Source of the DNA: Eudorina sp. 2006-703-Eu-15
Lineage: Eukaryota; Chlorophyta; Chlorophyceae; Chlamydomonadales; Volvocaceae
Assembly (NCBI GenBank): GCA_003117195.1
Contig: BDSI01000130.1
Span: 62,001 to 126,000 of the forward strand
DNA length: 64,000 bases
Reading direction: 5' to 3'
Positions 49,555 through 62,753 of this stretch are shown here, piece after piece. The translations under genes and the position numbers were made by a program. Every line of letters starts with the position of its first letter. The stretch's first letter is position 1. Under the pieces are notes generated by a model that made no database searches, had not been told where the DNA came from, and worked only from the letters and a program-made list of their open reading frames with translations.

Positions 49555-51423
49555 ATGGTCCCGAGCGGTGCTGCCGCTGCCGCCGCGGCGGCCGCCGCCG
49601 CAACCGGCCCCACGCGCGACCCCGATGCGGCGGTTGCGCTGCTCCACGCGGCGGGGGACGACGTGGAGGCGCTGAGTGAGGCCCTCACCGAGGCCGCCTT
49701 CCTGGACGGCCACCCGGGGGAGCACCGCCAGAAGCTGCGAGGCAAGAGGCCTCAGAGAGGGGGTGGCAGGGGGTGGCAGGGGGCGGAGGGGGCGAGCCAG
49801 TAGACAGGGGCTGGGGACGGGCCCGGTGATGAAGAACGAGGGGAGGGAGTGGGTGCGGCGTGTGGGTGGGTGCGCACAGGGGCTCCGTTGCCCCGTGCAG
49901 GCGGGAGGGAGGGAGGGAGGGGAGTGCCGTTCCGGCACCTCGGAAGGGACGCTACACGGCTACAGGCGACCGACCGGCTGCTCTGGGAGGGACGGAGGGA
50001 CTGTCTAAGGGCTCAGCAGCGCCGCGCAGCGGGGCCACTGGGGCGCACACGCGCACGCACACGCACACGTACAGTCGCACACGCACACGCTCTTTGGGCT
50101 TCCCCAGGTCGCCACGGTTGGCGGGGCCTTCACCCTGCCGAGAAATATGGATCTTTTCCTACCTCTTCTCCTCTTGAGCCACCCCGTCACGGAGAAACAA
50201 CCCCGCCGTACCTCCCCAACCTCCCCTCCTGCCGTACCCCGCAGCTGCCCGCGCCCGGCTGCGGCAGCTGACCGCCGCAGCCGCCCGGGCGGACAGCACC
50301 GACCGCTCGCCCCACGCCAAGAGCGACTACTCGCCGGAGGACTTCGAGCGGCTGACGGGTGGGTGGGGCGCTGCGGGGCGGGTGTGGGGCGGCCGCGGAG
50401 CCGGCTGGGAGCCCCGTGCGTTGGGACCAGTCGGCGTAGGCGCGTAGCTTATGGCTCCGTGCAACACCACTGTGGCTGTCCGTGTGGCTGTCCGTGTGGC
50501 TGCCGGGGTGAATGAGGGCCCCTATGAGACCGAGAGCTGTGTCCGCCCGTTCGGCCCAACGCGGCGGGCTGCACGCTGGCAAGCACTCCGCTCGGCTCTG
50601 CTTCCCCCGGCTCCCGGGCCCCTGCTGGCGGTCTCCTGACCACGCCCCTCCCCCCACCCCCCACCCCCGCACACATACGCACACATACGCACACACACGC
50701 AGGACACTATGAGAAGCTGAACTGGCGTATGGTGTCCAAGCCCGGCGGCGCCACCGTCAAGCCGGACGACTTCTACCGCCTCTACGCGCTCCACATGCAG
50801 GTGGGTGGGTGGGTGGGTGAGTGGGTCCCAACCCCCGCCCCCAAGCGGCCGCTATCCGCTGGCAGGCGCGTACCGTATCGCAGGCGTTCAGCTGCCTCTG
50901 CCTCTGTCTGTCTCGCGCGAATGCGACAGGGGTGTGGGATTCGTTGGCGGGTGCTTCTGCCCGTGCACGTTGAGGTGGGTGCGGTCACGGCGGGACAAGG
51001 CATTGGAGCAGGGACAGGGGAGCCGAAGTACGCCATGTCGGGTCATGCATGTTGATGCCCGCGGGGTTGATCGTCCGAGACGATACGGCGTTCTTCATGA
51101 CGCCGTACTCGTGTACGGTCCGGACCCCGTACTCCTCCTACCCGACGGTCCTATCGCCGAAAACGAACTTCCCCAACCGGCCCCCCCTCCCGACCGGTGC
51201 CCCCCAGGCCACCCAGGGTGACAACACCTCGGAGAGGCCCATGTGGGCCGAGCGCGGAGGCCTGGACTTCGAGGGCCGCGCGCGCTGGGACGCCTGGGCG
51301 GCGCTGCGGGGCACCGACTCCGCCAAGGCGAGGCTGCGCTTCGTGAAGCTGTTCCACGAGTTCAGCCCCGCGGCGCTGTACAAGGACACCCGGGCGGCCG
51401 TGCTGGCGCCGGAGGGGGCTTGA
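49555..51423 (+). CDS. Acyl-CoA-binding domain protein, 4 exons, 211 aa
   Basis: Exons: 49555-49762 (donor choice tentative), 50245-50358, 50703-50800, 51208-51423. Phases close to 212 codons with the stop. The N-terminus MVPSGAAAAAAAAA is followed by a small helical segment (DPDAAVALLHAAGDDVEALS) that looks UBA/CUE-like but is not assigned. A charged helix follows (ARLRQLTAAAARAD). The C-terminal half is an acyl-CoA-binding domain: VKPDDFYRLYALHMQATQGD, then LDFEGRARWDAWAALRGTDS and AKARLRFVKLFHEF. These match the Pro-…-Tyr-x-Leu-Tyr-x-Leu helix 2 and the Lys/Arg-Trp-Asp-Ala-Trp helix 3 of the family. Such proteins carry long-chain acyl-CoA in the cytosol or on membranes. No signal peptide or membrane helix is seen. 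Confidence 0.8.
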
Positions 51424-53032
51424 TGAGGCGGGGAGGGAGGTCGGGAGGGGGGCGGCAGGACGGAGGGTACGGGGATGGCGCGTGCTTTCGGGCTGTCGGG
51501 GGGGTTCATCTAGGCTTTGGTCGTCGTTTGCTGTGGGGGCCCCTGAAGGCCCGGCACCGGGTCAGCCAGCACATCTGGACGAATCTGGACACACCGGTGG
51601 CGGCGGCGGGCTGCGGTGCACGGCGGGGCCGAGTTCGGCGCACGACGTGTATTCCACGACATGCACTGTGAGCGGCTTCTGCGGGTGGTCCCCGGTGGCT
51701 GTCCTGACTGCGGGTGGTGACTGGTGGGCCGAGTCCGCCAACCAGGTCCTCCCTCCGCGGCTGTGCGACTGCCCTGTTTGCGGTCCGCCGCGGCGAGTGC
51801 CGCCGCGTTCGCTCTATGACTTGGTTGCAAAGCCATACCGTGTCGCGGCTCCGCGGCCGGACTCCCGTGACCATCCACGACTCCCGCTATCGCCACCTAC
51901 TCCTCCTCATGTGCTGTTATAAACCCTATACACAAGCGTGCTTTGCCAGCCAGCAACCCAGCATGCACTCAGCCCATCACGTCAAGGGCAGCCGCTGAGT
52001 CGTTCAACGGACAAATCGCTCAGACGGCCCAAATAAATGGGTCACGCCCGACCAGAGTGCTTCAGTCCGCTACCGTCACGTCATGTACTGTACTCGAAGC
52101 GCGGACGCGCGCGCCTCTGTTGTAACGGGACAACGCGCCCGTGTGTGTGAGGGGGGGGGCCGGGAACCCCCATAACACAAAGAGTCTTGGAGAGTCCCGA
52201 CGGACGGAAGGTCTCACGGCCGCCCACTTGTGGCTCACCAGCTCGGCAGCCAGTCAGCCGGTCAGTCAGTCCGTCAGTAAAAACAGTGACGCCTAAATCG
52301 ATGTTCACGCGGAGCGCGCGTTTCCTCGTCGGTCGGTTGTTGCGGGTGCACCCAGTGCGCGAAGATGCGGCCACCACAGAGGCAACATGCCAACATGCTC
52401 TACCCTCCCCCGGCCCCGAAACCAGCATCCCCAGGCAGTGTCCTGACCCCCAACGCAATGCCTCGCAGGCCGCCACAGCCCACGCCTAACCCCACATCCA
52501 CGAGTCCATGAGTGCGGGGGGTAGACGAGTACGTACCCCACAGAAAGAAAGGGGGATGCGTGCCACGTGAGCTTCCCCCACCTCACCTTCAGGGTATGTC
52601 GCAGTCAGTGCGCAATGAGCCCTCTGCCGTCCTGCGTGGACTGTCGGGCGCCAGTAGGCGACTGGCCCGCACCCACGGCTTCCGCAAGCAGTCCAGCCGC
52701 CGCCAGCCTCTTGCACAGAGGCACCTCCCCCCGGCCCCCGCACCCCACACAAGATGCCGTCGAGGCCATGATCCTGTACCTCCCGCGGCTCAAGCCCCCG
52801 CCTTTAGCCGCCACCTCGCTCCTCGGGAACCGGCCCACGTTTCCCCCACCCTGCATGTCCCTTTTCGCCCTCCTGCCCACCCGAGCCGCAGCCGACACCA
52901 CCACCGCCCGCGGCTGCAGGCCCCAATCCAATCCAACCCGAACCTAACCCCCACCCCAGTCCAAAACACACCCACACCCACACGCGCGCAGCCCAGCCCA
53001 GCCCAGTCCAGCTCAGTTGCTAGTCCGCAGCT
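51424..53032. other. Convergent intergenic region
   Basis: Lies between two 3' ends (plus-strand ACB-domain gene and minus-strand CFAP52). A TGTAA at 52121-52125 could be the polyadenylation signal of the ACB-domain gene, giving a UTR of about 700 bp. No gene seen. Confidence 0.5.
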
Positions 53033-56000
53033 CTAGATGTCCGCGAGCGTCTGCGGGCGCTGGTAGTCCCAGATGAAGATGCCGCCCTCCGTCCCCACGG
53101 ACACGATGCGCTGCTTGTCGGGCGTCACACCGATCCCCGACACCGCGCCGCTGTGCGCCACCCCCACGAAGTAGCAGTGCCCCTCGTCGTAGCCCCACAG
53201 CTTCACCAGCTTGTCGCCGCCGCCGCTGACCAGCGCCTCCCCGTCGCGGTCCACCGCCAGCGCGTTCACCTCGTCGCCGTCGCTGCCGTCGATGATGCGG
53301 ATGGCGTTGCCGTCGTACGCGTCCCAGTACGTGATCTGCGGTGTCAAGGAGGGCGGGGCGGTGGGTGGCGGGCGGAGGAGGACGCGTCCCAGTACGTGAT
53401 TTGCGGTTGTAGTGGTGGTGGTGGTGGTGCTGGTGGGCTGTCTGGTTTCTTGGCATCCACATTCGTGCAGTTGCACATCAACACGCGTTGGCTCACCACG
53501 TCATCACAATAACATCACACCGTCACGCGGCTGTGGGACCCGCGGAGGCCATCCACCCGTGCGACCCGGCAGGTCTCCGGCGGGAGTGGCCGCGCAACGG
53601 AGGCGTGTACGGCGGTCCAGCCAGCAACACGGAGCGACGGGGCCGCGCTCACCCCACAGCATAAACCCTCACAAAGCATTCTCCTCACAAACACCCAGCC
53701 TTTACCCCAAGGCCCTGCCTTGTCCCTGTCCCTGCCAGCGGTCTCTCTCCTCAAAACCCCCCACCTACCTCCACGCCCCCACCCGTGCCATCTCGCCCGC
53801 ACACCTACCTGCCCAGTCCCACGCCCCACCCACCAACCCAACCACCCACCCAAGCACTCCCCCCACCAACCGCCCCCCCCCCGCACCTTGCGGTCCGTCC
53901 CCGTGGTGACCAGCTGCGACTCATCCGGGTGGTAGACCACGCTGCGGAAGAACGTGTTGGCGAAGAGGCTGGTGCGGCGCTTGTAGGTGTTGAGGTCCCA
54001 GATGATGCAGGAGCCGTCCGAGGAGGCGGACACGCACTCATCGTTGGCGGCCTTGACCCGGATGCAGTTGACGGGGCCCTTGTGGTCCTTCATGGACGCC
54101 TCCAGGGTCTGCGGGGCGGGGCGGTGGGCAGGCGGCGGTTGGTGGTTGTGGGAGCCGGGGGAACCAGAAACGATACCCGGACGCCGGGGGGTGGGGACGG
54201 GGGGCGGGGTGGGGACGGGGGGAGCGGCGCAGGTGGGAGAAGGCAGCGCAGCATCAGTAATATATTTTGGAGTTGATGGTGGCGATGGTGGACCGGTGGT
54301 AGTGGTGGATGGCGGAGTCGTTTGCGGTGAGGGTTGGGTTGGTGGGTGGAGGTGCGGTGGTGACATACATTTTGGCATGCGACATGACCGTGAGGTCCGC
54401 ACCCGCACCGCCGTCAGCCCCAGCCCTCGCCCCGTCGCACCGCTCTCCCCAGACTGGGAGCGGACAGCGGCCGGTTGGCCGGTTCAAGGGCACCGCTCCG
54501 CTCCCAAGGCCGTTCCCTCCCTCCCTCCCCGCCCCTCTCGTGCCGCCCCAGCCCACCTGCGAGGTGCGCCCCAGCCGCCACACCCGGACCATGCCCTCCT
54601 CCCCTCCGCTGATCAGCTTGGTGCTGTCCGAGGTTGAGGCGATGGCGGTGACCGCCTTCTGGTGCGCGTCGTTGATGGTGAAGATCAGCTTGCCCGACTG
54701 CGGCCCGAACGCCCGGATGCGGCCGTCGGACCAACCGGACAGAATGGCGGAGCCGTCCTGCGGGAGCCGGGAGGAAAGGGGGGGATGGAGGGAGGGAGGG
54801 GGGGAGGGAGGGGGGAGGGGACTTGTCTTTATTGACAAAAGAGGGGGTGGGGACGGGAGGGAGGGGACCACACCTGCACGGCGACGTCGAACCCCCCGGA
54901 CAACTACCGTACTACCCATTCGGGGACTGTTCGCGGTTTCGCTGTCTTGATTGGCACAAGGGGACCAGCAAAGGGGGGGGAGGGACCCACCGGCCGACCG
55001 ACAGTCAGTCCGCGGTTCTGACACGACGATGGAGAAGAATAGGAAGGCGGGGGCTTGAGCGGAGAAGAAGAAACAAGTCAGTCTTGATGCCAAAACGCTC
55101 CACATCGTCGGAAGGACAGTTTACAAGTCCACATGTGTCGGAGCCTGGGCTGCCGGCGACCGAGTGAGTCCTCTTCCGCGACCTCGTTAGCCCCCCTCTC
55201 CCTCTCCCCGTTCCCCCCTCTCCCTGTCCCTCCCTGCCGCTCTCGCCCCCTCACCGAGGTGAAGGCGATGCAGTGGCACTCCAGGTTGGGCACCGCGATC
55301 CGCAGCAGCTCGCGGCAGGTGGAGAGGTGCCAGAGGCGGATGAAGCCCACCCCGCAGGTGGCGAACACCTCCGAGTACTCGTGCGGGAAGGCCAGCCCGT
55401 TGATCTTGTCGGCGTGCGCGGTCTGGATTAGCTCCTCCTTGAGCCTGCGGCGCGGAGCAGCCAGCAGCGGGAGTAAGCACAAAGAGCATCCAGGCCCCAA
55501 CGCGTTCGCCTGCTCGTCCGGCTTCCGATCTGCCTGCCTGTCTGTCCTGTGGTGCTTGTTGTAGGCCGTAATTCCAGCATACCGGTAGGCATCACGTCCG
55601 GCCACCAGGCGGGCGTCAGTCACGCGCCGGCGCCCAACAAGCATGTCATGTCATGTCATGTCATGTCATGTCGTCGTCGCTGAGTCGATCACCGCCCTCC
55701 CCCCGCTGTCCGTTTCCTCTCTGTAGGTCGGCCAAGACAACGCGCCCTCTCCCCCCCTTTCACGTCGGGCGCCCTCTCCCCCCCCTCACGTCGGGCGCCC
55801 TCTCCCCCCCTCACGTCGGGCGCTCCCCACCTGCCGGTCGCTGGCTCGTACGTGACCTTGTAGATGTTGCACATGGCCGTCCCCACGTAGAACGTGCAGG
55901 CGCGGCTGGTCATGTCCGCCAGGCTGATGGACGTGACGGCGCCCTCCACCTTGGAGGCCGCCAGGGCCGCCATCTTGCGGAGCAGCTTCGGGTTGGTGGA

Positions 56001-58512
56001 GGAGGGCTCGGGCGCGGTGCGGAGCACCTGGCAAGGGGTCAGGTCGAGCAGGGTGTAGGAATTTGGGAGGAAGCCGAAGGCGGGGGAGGGAGGGGTTGCA
56101 CGAGGATGGTGGGGTCCAAGGGGCGGGGGGGGGGAGGATATTGAAAAAAGAAATAAACCCGAAGAACGGGGGGGCGGTTGCGCGGGAGGGCGAAGTTAAA
56201 GAGACTCGGAGGACCTAGTGAGACAGACAAGGGGGGGCGGGGCGGATGCAGCGCCCACCCAGTGGGAGGGGAGGAAACGAGGGCCTGCAGGGGACGCTGC
56301 CTGTCTTGGATCCTGGAAGCCGCCCTCGGCCGCTCACCACATGGCGACCCCGGACCCCGATCGCCATGTGCTGAGCGGCCGAGGGCGGCTTCCAGGATCC
56401 AAGACAGGCAAGGCCGCAAGCGCCAGCCGCAGAGCCGCACTTCACCAACACCCCCAACATCACCCCGACCCGGATCCGTATGTGCGGCTGCCGTGCGGCT
56501 CGGCCCACGCCTGTTCCCCCGCGTCGGCTTCCCCCGCGTCGGCTTCCCCCATCCTGACTTGTCACAGGGGGCCCCGTTGGCCTTCGATTTACTCCTCGGC
56601 CTGGATGCTGGACAGGGGCTGGTTAGGCGCTGGAGTAAGGCGAGGCGGGGAGCAGCCAATGTGGCCCCATCCATGGCCTGATCCTCACGGAACGACACGG
56701 AAGAACGGGACCGTACGACCCTCGCGGAACAGCTCCGCACCCAGCTGCACCCGAGGTCTTTGCAGCAGCAGCAGCGGGGTGGCGGCGGACGGCAGCGAGA
56801 AGTGAGGCACGCCTCCCTCCGCGCCTGGCGGCACTTGTGATGTGGAGAGGACGCAAGCAAGGCGATGCGCGCACTTCCCTCGAGAGCGCGATCGCTATCC
56901 CGCTACCCGACGCGCCCAACCGGCCCTTGGGCGGCCTGGACGAACCCCCCGAGTGTTGGGCCGCAGAGGTGAGGCCATGCCGACCAGAGCCGTGGCTGCA
57001 GCTGGGCTTCTTAAGAGGCCCACGCCCAGGCTGGTGACTGAGCGCAGTTGAATCATGGGCGCCAGGAGGCTGGGTGCAGTACTTGGCATCCCCATCCCAC
57101 GCACCCTGCGCCTTTGCCCCCGGCGCTGCCGGGTTGTACCCACGCCTCCTGCGGTCCCAAGAGCTCCTCGGCGCCACGTGATCCGCCCACCTCCTGGGCC
57201 ACGCGCTCCTTCCCCTTCCCCTCCCTGATCTAGCCCGCCAACCCTCTTACTCCGACCCGCCCCAGCCGCGTCAGGCCGCAGGTCCATGCGCCCGTCTCGT
57301 GCTGTACACGGCAACCCCGTGCACGGCAACCCAACCACCACCCAACCACCCTCGCACCTGCAGCGACCCGTCTCCGCCGCCCACCAGCAGATCCCCCGTG
57401 GGCACCTCGCAGGACGCCGTGACGCCCAGCTGCACGTTGCCCTTGGCGGGGCCCGTGTTCTTAAACAGCACGCGGTCGAGCGCGATCTGCAACACGTCGC
57501 CGGTGGTGGTGCCGCAGTACACGTACTGGTCATTGCTGTCAACGGAGATGGTTTTGAACACGCGTTTGAGCGTGCCTAGGGTCGCGTCCTGCGGCCGCAG
57601 CTTGTTGTTCACCGCATCGTAGGTCCAGACGTTCAGGTTGAAGTTGCCGGCGGTGACCAGCTTGTCGTTGCTGTTGTTGAAGAATTTCACGCAGGTGGTA
57701 AAGTTGGTGGCGGTGGGGCTGCCGCAGATGGCGTTACCGGTTTGGACGTCCCAGAGGACCTGCGGTGGCGGGGCGTGGTTGCGGGGTGGGCGCCGAGGGT
57801 GGTGGAAATGTACAAGACGCGGACACAGGCCTGATCGGTGCAGCTTTGATTCTCATTTAGTTGTGCGGATGTGAGGGGGTGTAATCGTGTGCGGTGGTGG
57901 AGGCGCAGCTTGCTCCGGCGCGCATGTGTGGGCGCATGCCGGCAACACATCTCCCCGACCCGCTCACCAGCGCGTTGTCGTCCTGCCCGCCCAGTGATGC
58001 TAAGTACCGTTCGTCGCACGAGAAGTCAAGCGCCTGAACTTTAACCTGTGAGAGCCAAGGGCGTGGGAAAAGTTGTCAGCGGGGTCACGGACGGGAAGAT
58101 CGACTCTCGGCTGCACCAGTTCCTCACCTTGTGCAGGGCCATACGGTGCAAAAGCTGCTTAGACTCCAGGTCCCAAATGATGATGTCCGCCGTGAAACCC
58201 ATGTAGGTTATCTGCCCTGTCGCTAGGTACTTGCCCGAACGCGATAGCGCGAGGCAGGAAACCTGCTCAGGCACGGGGCGCGGACGGAGTTGAGGACCCA
58301 GCCATACAGGTCGATGAAAACATCCAACATGTCAGCACCTTATCGCTGTGTCCTTGCAAGAACTCTTGTGACCGCGGGTCCGTCCGGTCGCGTAGAACTA
58401 CGGTGCTGCCCAGCGGGTAAATCATCGTGCGCCCGTCGGGGTGCACAAGGAGTCCATTATCTATTTGTCCACCAAAACCTATTACCGAGTTAAGGACTAG
58501 CGGCTCAGCCAT
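53033..58512 (-). CDS. CFAP52: Cilia- and flagella-associated protein 52 (FAP52/WDR16), 9 exons, 633 aa
   Basis: Exons: 58512-58339, 58262-58128, 58045-57968, 57759-57358, 56027-55831, 55444-55255, 54757-54557, 54108-53887, 53335-53033. All phases close. The protein starts MAEPLVLNSVIGFGGQIDNG and continues with HPDGRTMIYPLGSTVVLRDR, EFLQGHSDKVSCLALS and DIIIWDLESKQLLHRMALHK, the known N-terminus pattern of CFAP52. WD40 blades follow to the end, for example LKLWGYD-type strands (KLVKLWGYDEGHCYFVG) and SDGSCIIWDLNTYKRRTS; KLIFTINDAHQKAVTAIAST is also diagnostic. CFAP52 is two seven-bladed propellers and sits inside the B-tubule of ciliary doublets as a microtubule inner protein. Length agrees with the family (about 620 aa). 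The introns hold a decoy acceptor and a long hairpin (see findings). Confidence 0.95.
53335..53402 (-). repeat. Duplicated splice acceptor and exon start in the CFAP52 last intron
   Basis: The 5' end of the last exon (ATCACGTACTGGGACGCGT) is copied 65 bp upstream inside the intron, at about 53382-53400. There the acceptor AG has become AA. Confidence 0.85.
55646..55674 (+). repeat. (CATGT)n microsatellite
   Basis: Five CATGT units in an intron of CFAP52. Confidence 0.95.
55749..55823 (+). repeat. About 24-bp tandem repeat near the donor of CFAP52 exon 5
   Basis: CACGTCGGGCGCCCTCTCCC occurs about three times just left of the exon ending at 55831. Confidence 0.85.
56299..56409. repeat. 49-bp inverted repeat with 13-bp loop in a CFAP52 intron
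   Basis: Arms 56299-56347 and 56361-56409 are reverse complements with a single mismatch (CACCACAT against CAGCACAT). The arms start GCCTGTCTTGGATCCTGGAA. The loop is 56348-56360. Confidence 0.97.
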
Positions 58513-60074
58513 TCTTGCCCTCGGTCACTGGCAAGTGGCGTCGTCAATTGTAAACAAGTGCGTCGATACAGTTGGATGTGTTCAAGGTGTAGGTTTGATG
58601 AGGTGTGTATCCGCAATCGCAATAGTGGCTTCGGGTGTTCCCGTTGGGGTAAAGTCCACTCCAAGGACTTGCGACTCCATGCCGTACCAGAAAATTTTCC
58701 TATTGCTTGGTTTCGGCAATTCAGATGCAAATGCAGATGTTTTTCTGAGATAACATATCCTGCACAGATGCCCTGGCCACACAATGCAACCGCTTGCGGA
58801 ATCTTGTGCGTTGTGAATGGCTTCGGGGGCCAGCGTTTCGGAATCAAGCAACTGTGAAGCCAACCAACTCAATCAACGCATACCCGGAGTGAATTTTGTT
58901 GTAGGCATTAGCAACAACAGACGTGTGCAAGCGCTGGCGGCAACTAGGTCATGCGCATACATTTCCTTTTCGACGGTACACAGACCATGGGCAATACAGA
59001 TAACGAGGAAACCTAATTGGTTGAAATCAGCAAACCCCATACAAGCAAGGGGACGCAAGGGGGCCGCGGCCATATAAGCACGGCCGCGGCCCCCTTGCGT
59101 CAGAGAACTGACGGGAACGAGCCACCTAATCTTGCAACCAAAAGATTATGCATTACAGAACGCGAAAATCCGTGCATGCATGCACTTGATCAGTGCAACA
59201 TACTGCACCGAGGGGCAACGGGCAAGTCACCACACCCCCGATGCGTAAGGAGGCAGCTGCACCCATACGATGGCGAACAGGTCCGCATGGCAAATCGTTC
59301 CTCAACATGAGAGCGGTCGCAACGCAGATTCGCATGCCCATTCCGCAGCGATTTGCTCGGCCAGAACCAAGCACCACCTGCAGCCGATCACTCGGCCAAC
59401 GCAATGGAAACATATCTTCACGAATGTTCTCACCAACTCAACTCCCGAAACAATGAGTTCTTCTCTGTCTGTCCCTCTACCGCCCGGCTTGGGTGGCGTC
59501 CGCCCTCCGTGGCCACTCCGGTCCCTGGCGGCCCCCGTCCTGCCGAGCGGCGCCTTCACGGCCCGTCGCCTTCAGCCTCCCGCGTGCGGCCCATCTCAAC
59601 GCCTCTTGCCACCAGCGCCCCTTCGAGGCCTTTGATCCCCCCCTACCTCGCTCCTCAGGCATAATCCTCCGACGGTAATCCCCCAGGGCCCAGCCGCTGC
59701 GGCCAGCTCCCCATTTCCCAATGACCGCTCCACTGACCCTCCTCACAGCCAGCTCCCTCCGCCTGCCCCCATCCTGGTCCCCCCGCGCCACCGTGCTCAC
59801 CCCCAGCCAGGCGTCACCCAAATAGCCAAACACTCGGTCCAGCTTAGTTCCCGCCCCCAAGCCGTCGCGCGCAGCATCTCCCGTGACCTGCCCGTCCCTG
59901 CCCGTCCCTCCCCGCCCCGGCTCATCGAGAAGGGGGCGGCCCTCAGGTGCGTCCCGGACAGGGCCGCTGCGCGGAGTCGCTCGCGGCTGGATCGAGAGGC
60001 CGGCTGATCCCCCCTGTGTCAATCGGCTGATCCCCCCGCCGCCGCAGCAGCAGCCGCTTGGCTGCGCTGCCGCC
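58513..60074. other. Intergenic region between CFAP52 and OTC
   Basis: No gene recognised. It contains a perfect 20-bp hairpin (59052-59101). A minus-strand TGTAA at 59157-59153 is a possible, rather distant, polyadenylation signal for OTC. Confidence 0.5.
59052..59101. repeat. 20-bp perfect inverted repeat
   Basis: Arms GACGCAAGGGGGCCGCGGCC at 59052-59071 and its reverse complement at 59082-59101, with a 10-bp loop containing ATATAAGC. Confidence 0.97.
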
Positions 60075-61605
<1,531 letters not shown>

Positions 61606-62753
61606 GGTTCCGAATATCAATCAAAAGCGTTCCCCGTGCGGCTAGTGGGCACAACACTGTATCACATACGCGATGTCTTATGCAGTGATGCACTGTTTTA
61701 CAGTTTCACGTGCACGTTTGGTTCCGGCAGTCGTCCGGCCTGAAACCAGCTCCAGTTCACATGACGACCCTGACTCACAACCAAGATAATACTAACTTGC
61801 AGTGACAATGGTCTGATTGTGTCATCGCACAGGACAGAGCTTATCAATTTAAGCGGGCACGACCAGGGACTCAGCGGTTCAGGTTCCACCATGGCAGGGT
61901 TCCACACAAGGCTCTGCTTCGTATTTCACTTGTCATTACTGTTTAACTTTGAGGAACAAGAATCAATCCTTTCAACCGGTGTTCGTGTGTTTTACAGTCG
62001 ACGAGCAGCCCACATGGGGACAGGCAAATAACGCGACACCTGCCGGTACTTCCCATGTGCACGCTTAGCTTGTGCCACGTTCATCAAATGCCCCGCAATT
62101 GTTGCGGAGGTAATGGAGCACGACGTACAGAAGCCCTCTCTCCGGGGGAGGTCAACCAGTGCACTACTGTGAATCTTGATGACTTCTGCAGAAAGCCATT
62201 TGTGATGCGCTGTCGATACAGAACGACGCTGCCAAAACTTTTACGGTTTCGGAGCGGGCGAGCGCTAACCGACTGTCGAATCGCGGCCCCTGCCTTGACA
62301 GTCGCCTCCGCCCGCTTGCCCGCTTGGAGCGCTTGGAGTGCCCGACGGGCGACACGCTGAGCGTGCACGGAAATGCAGTATTCATAATGCCCTAACTCGC
62401 ACCTGTCATAGTTGTTCCGAGGAGTATGTCAACCATGCGGTTGGGACCTGTTCGAACAGTCCCGTGCTTGGGAACAACTGACCTTCTTCCGAAGCTGAGC
62501 CCAGAGGCGGATAACCTAGAGCCTAACTGTGTCAACCCCGCGTAGAAGGGAAATCCCTTGAACGGCAAGTTATCGTGAGCCACAGCCCAAACCTCAAGCA
62601 TACCGTGAAAACAAGACATCAGCCATCCCCTCCGTCGGGAATCCCACCTGATCCCACCTGCTGGTCTATGCTGAGAAAGCCAAGGAGCGGTCGCTGCCAC
62701 CCTCCTTCCTCCTTGCGGCAGCGCCGCTCAGTCCTCCGTGCTCTGGCAGACCC
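61606..62753. promoter_or_regulatory. Divergent intergenic region between OTC and the secreted-protein gene
   Basis: 1.15 kb between two start codons on opposite strands. No recognised gene and no defined promoter element. Confidence 0.4.
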
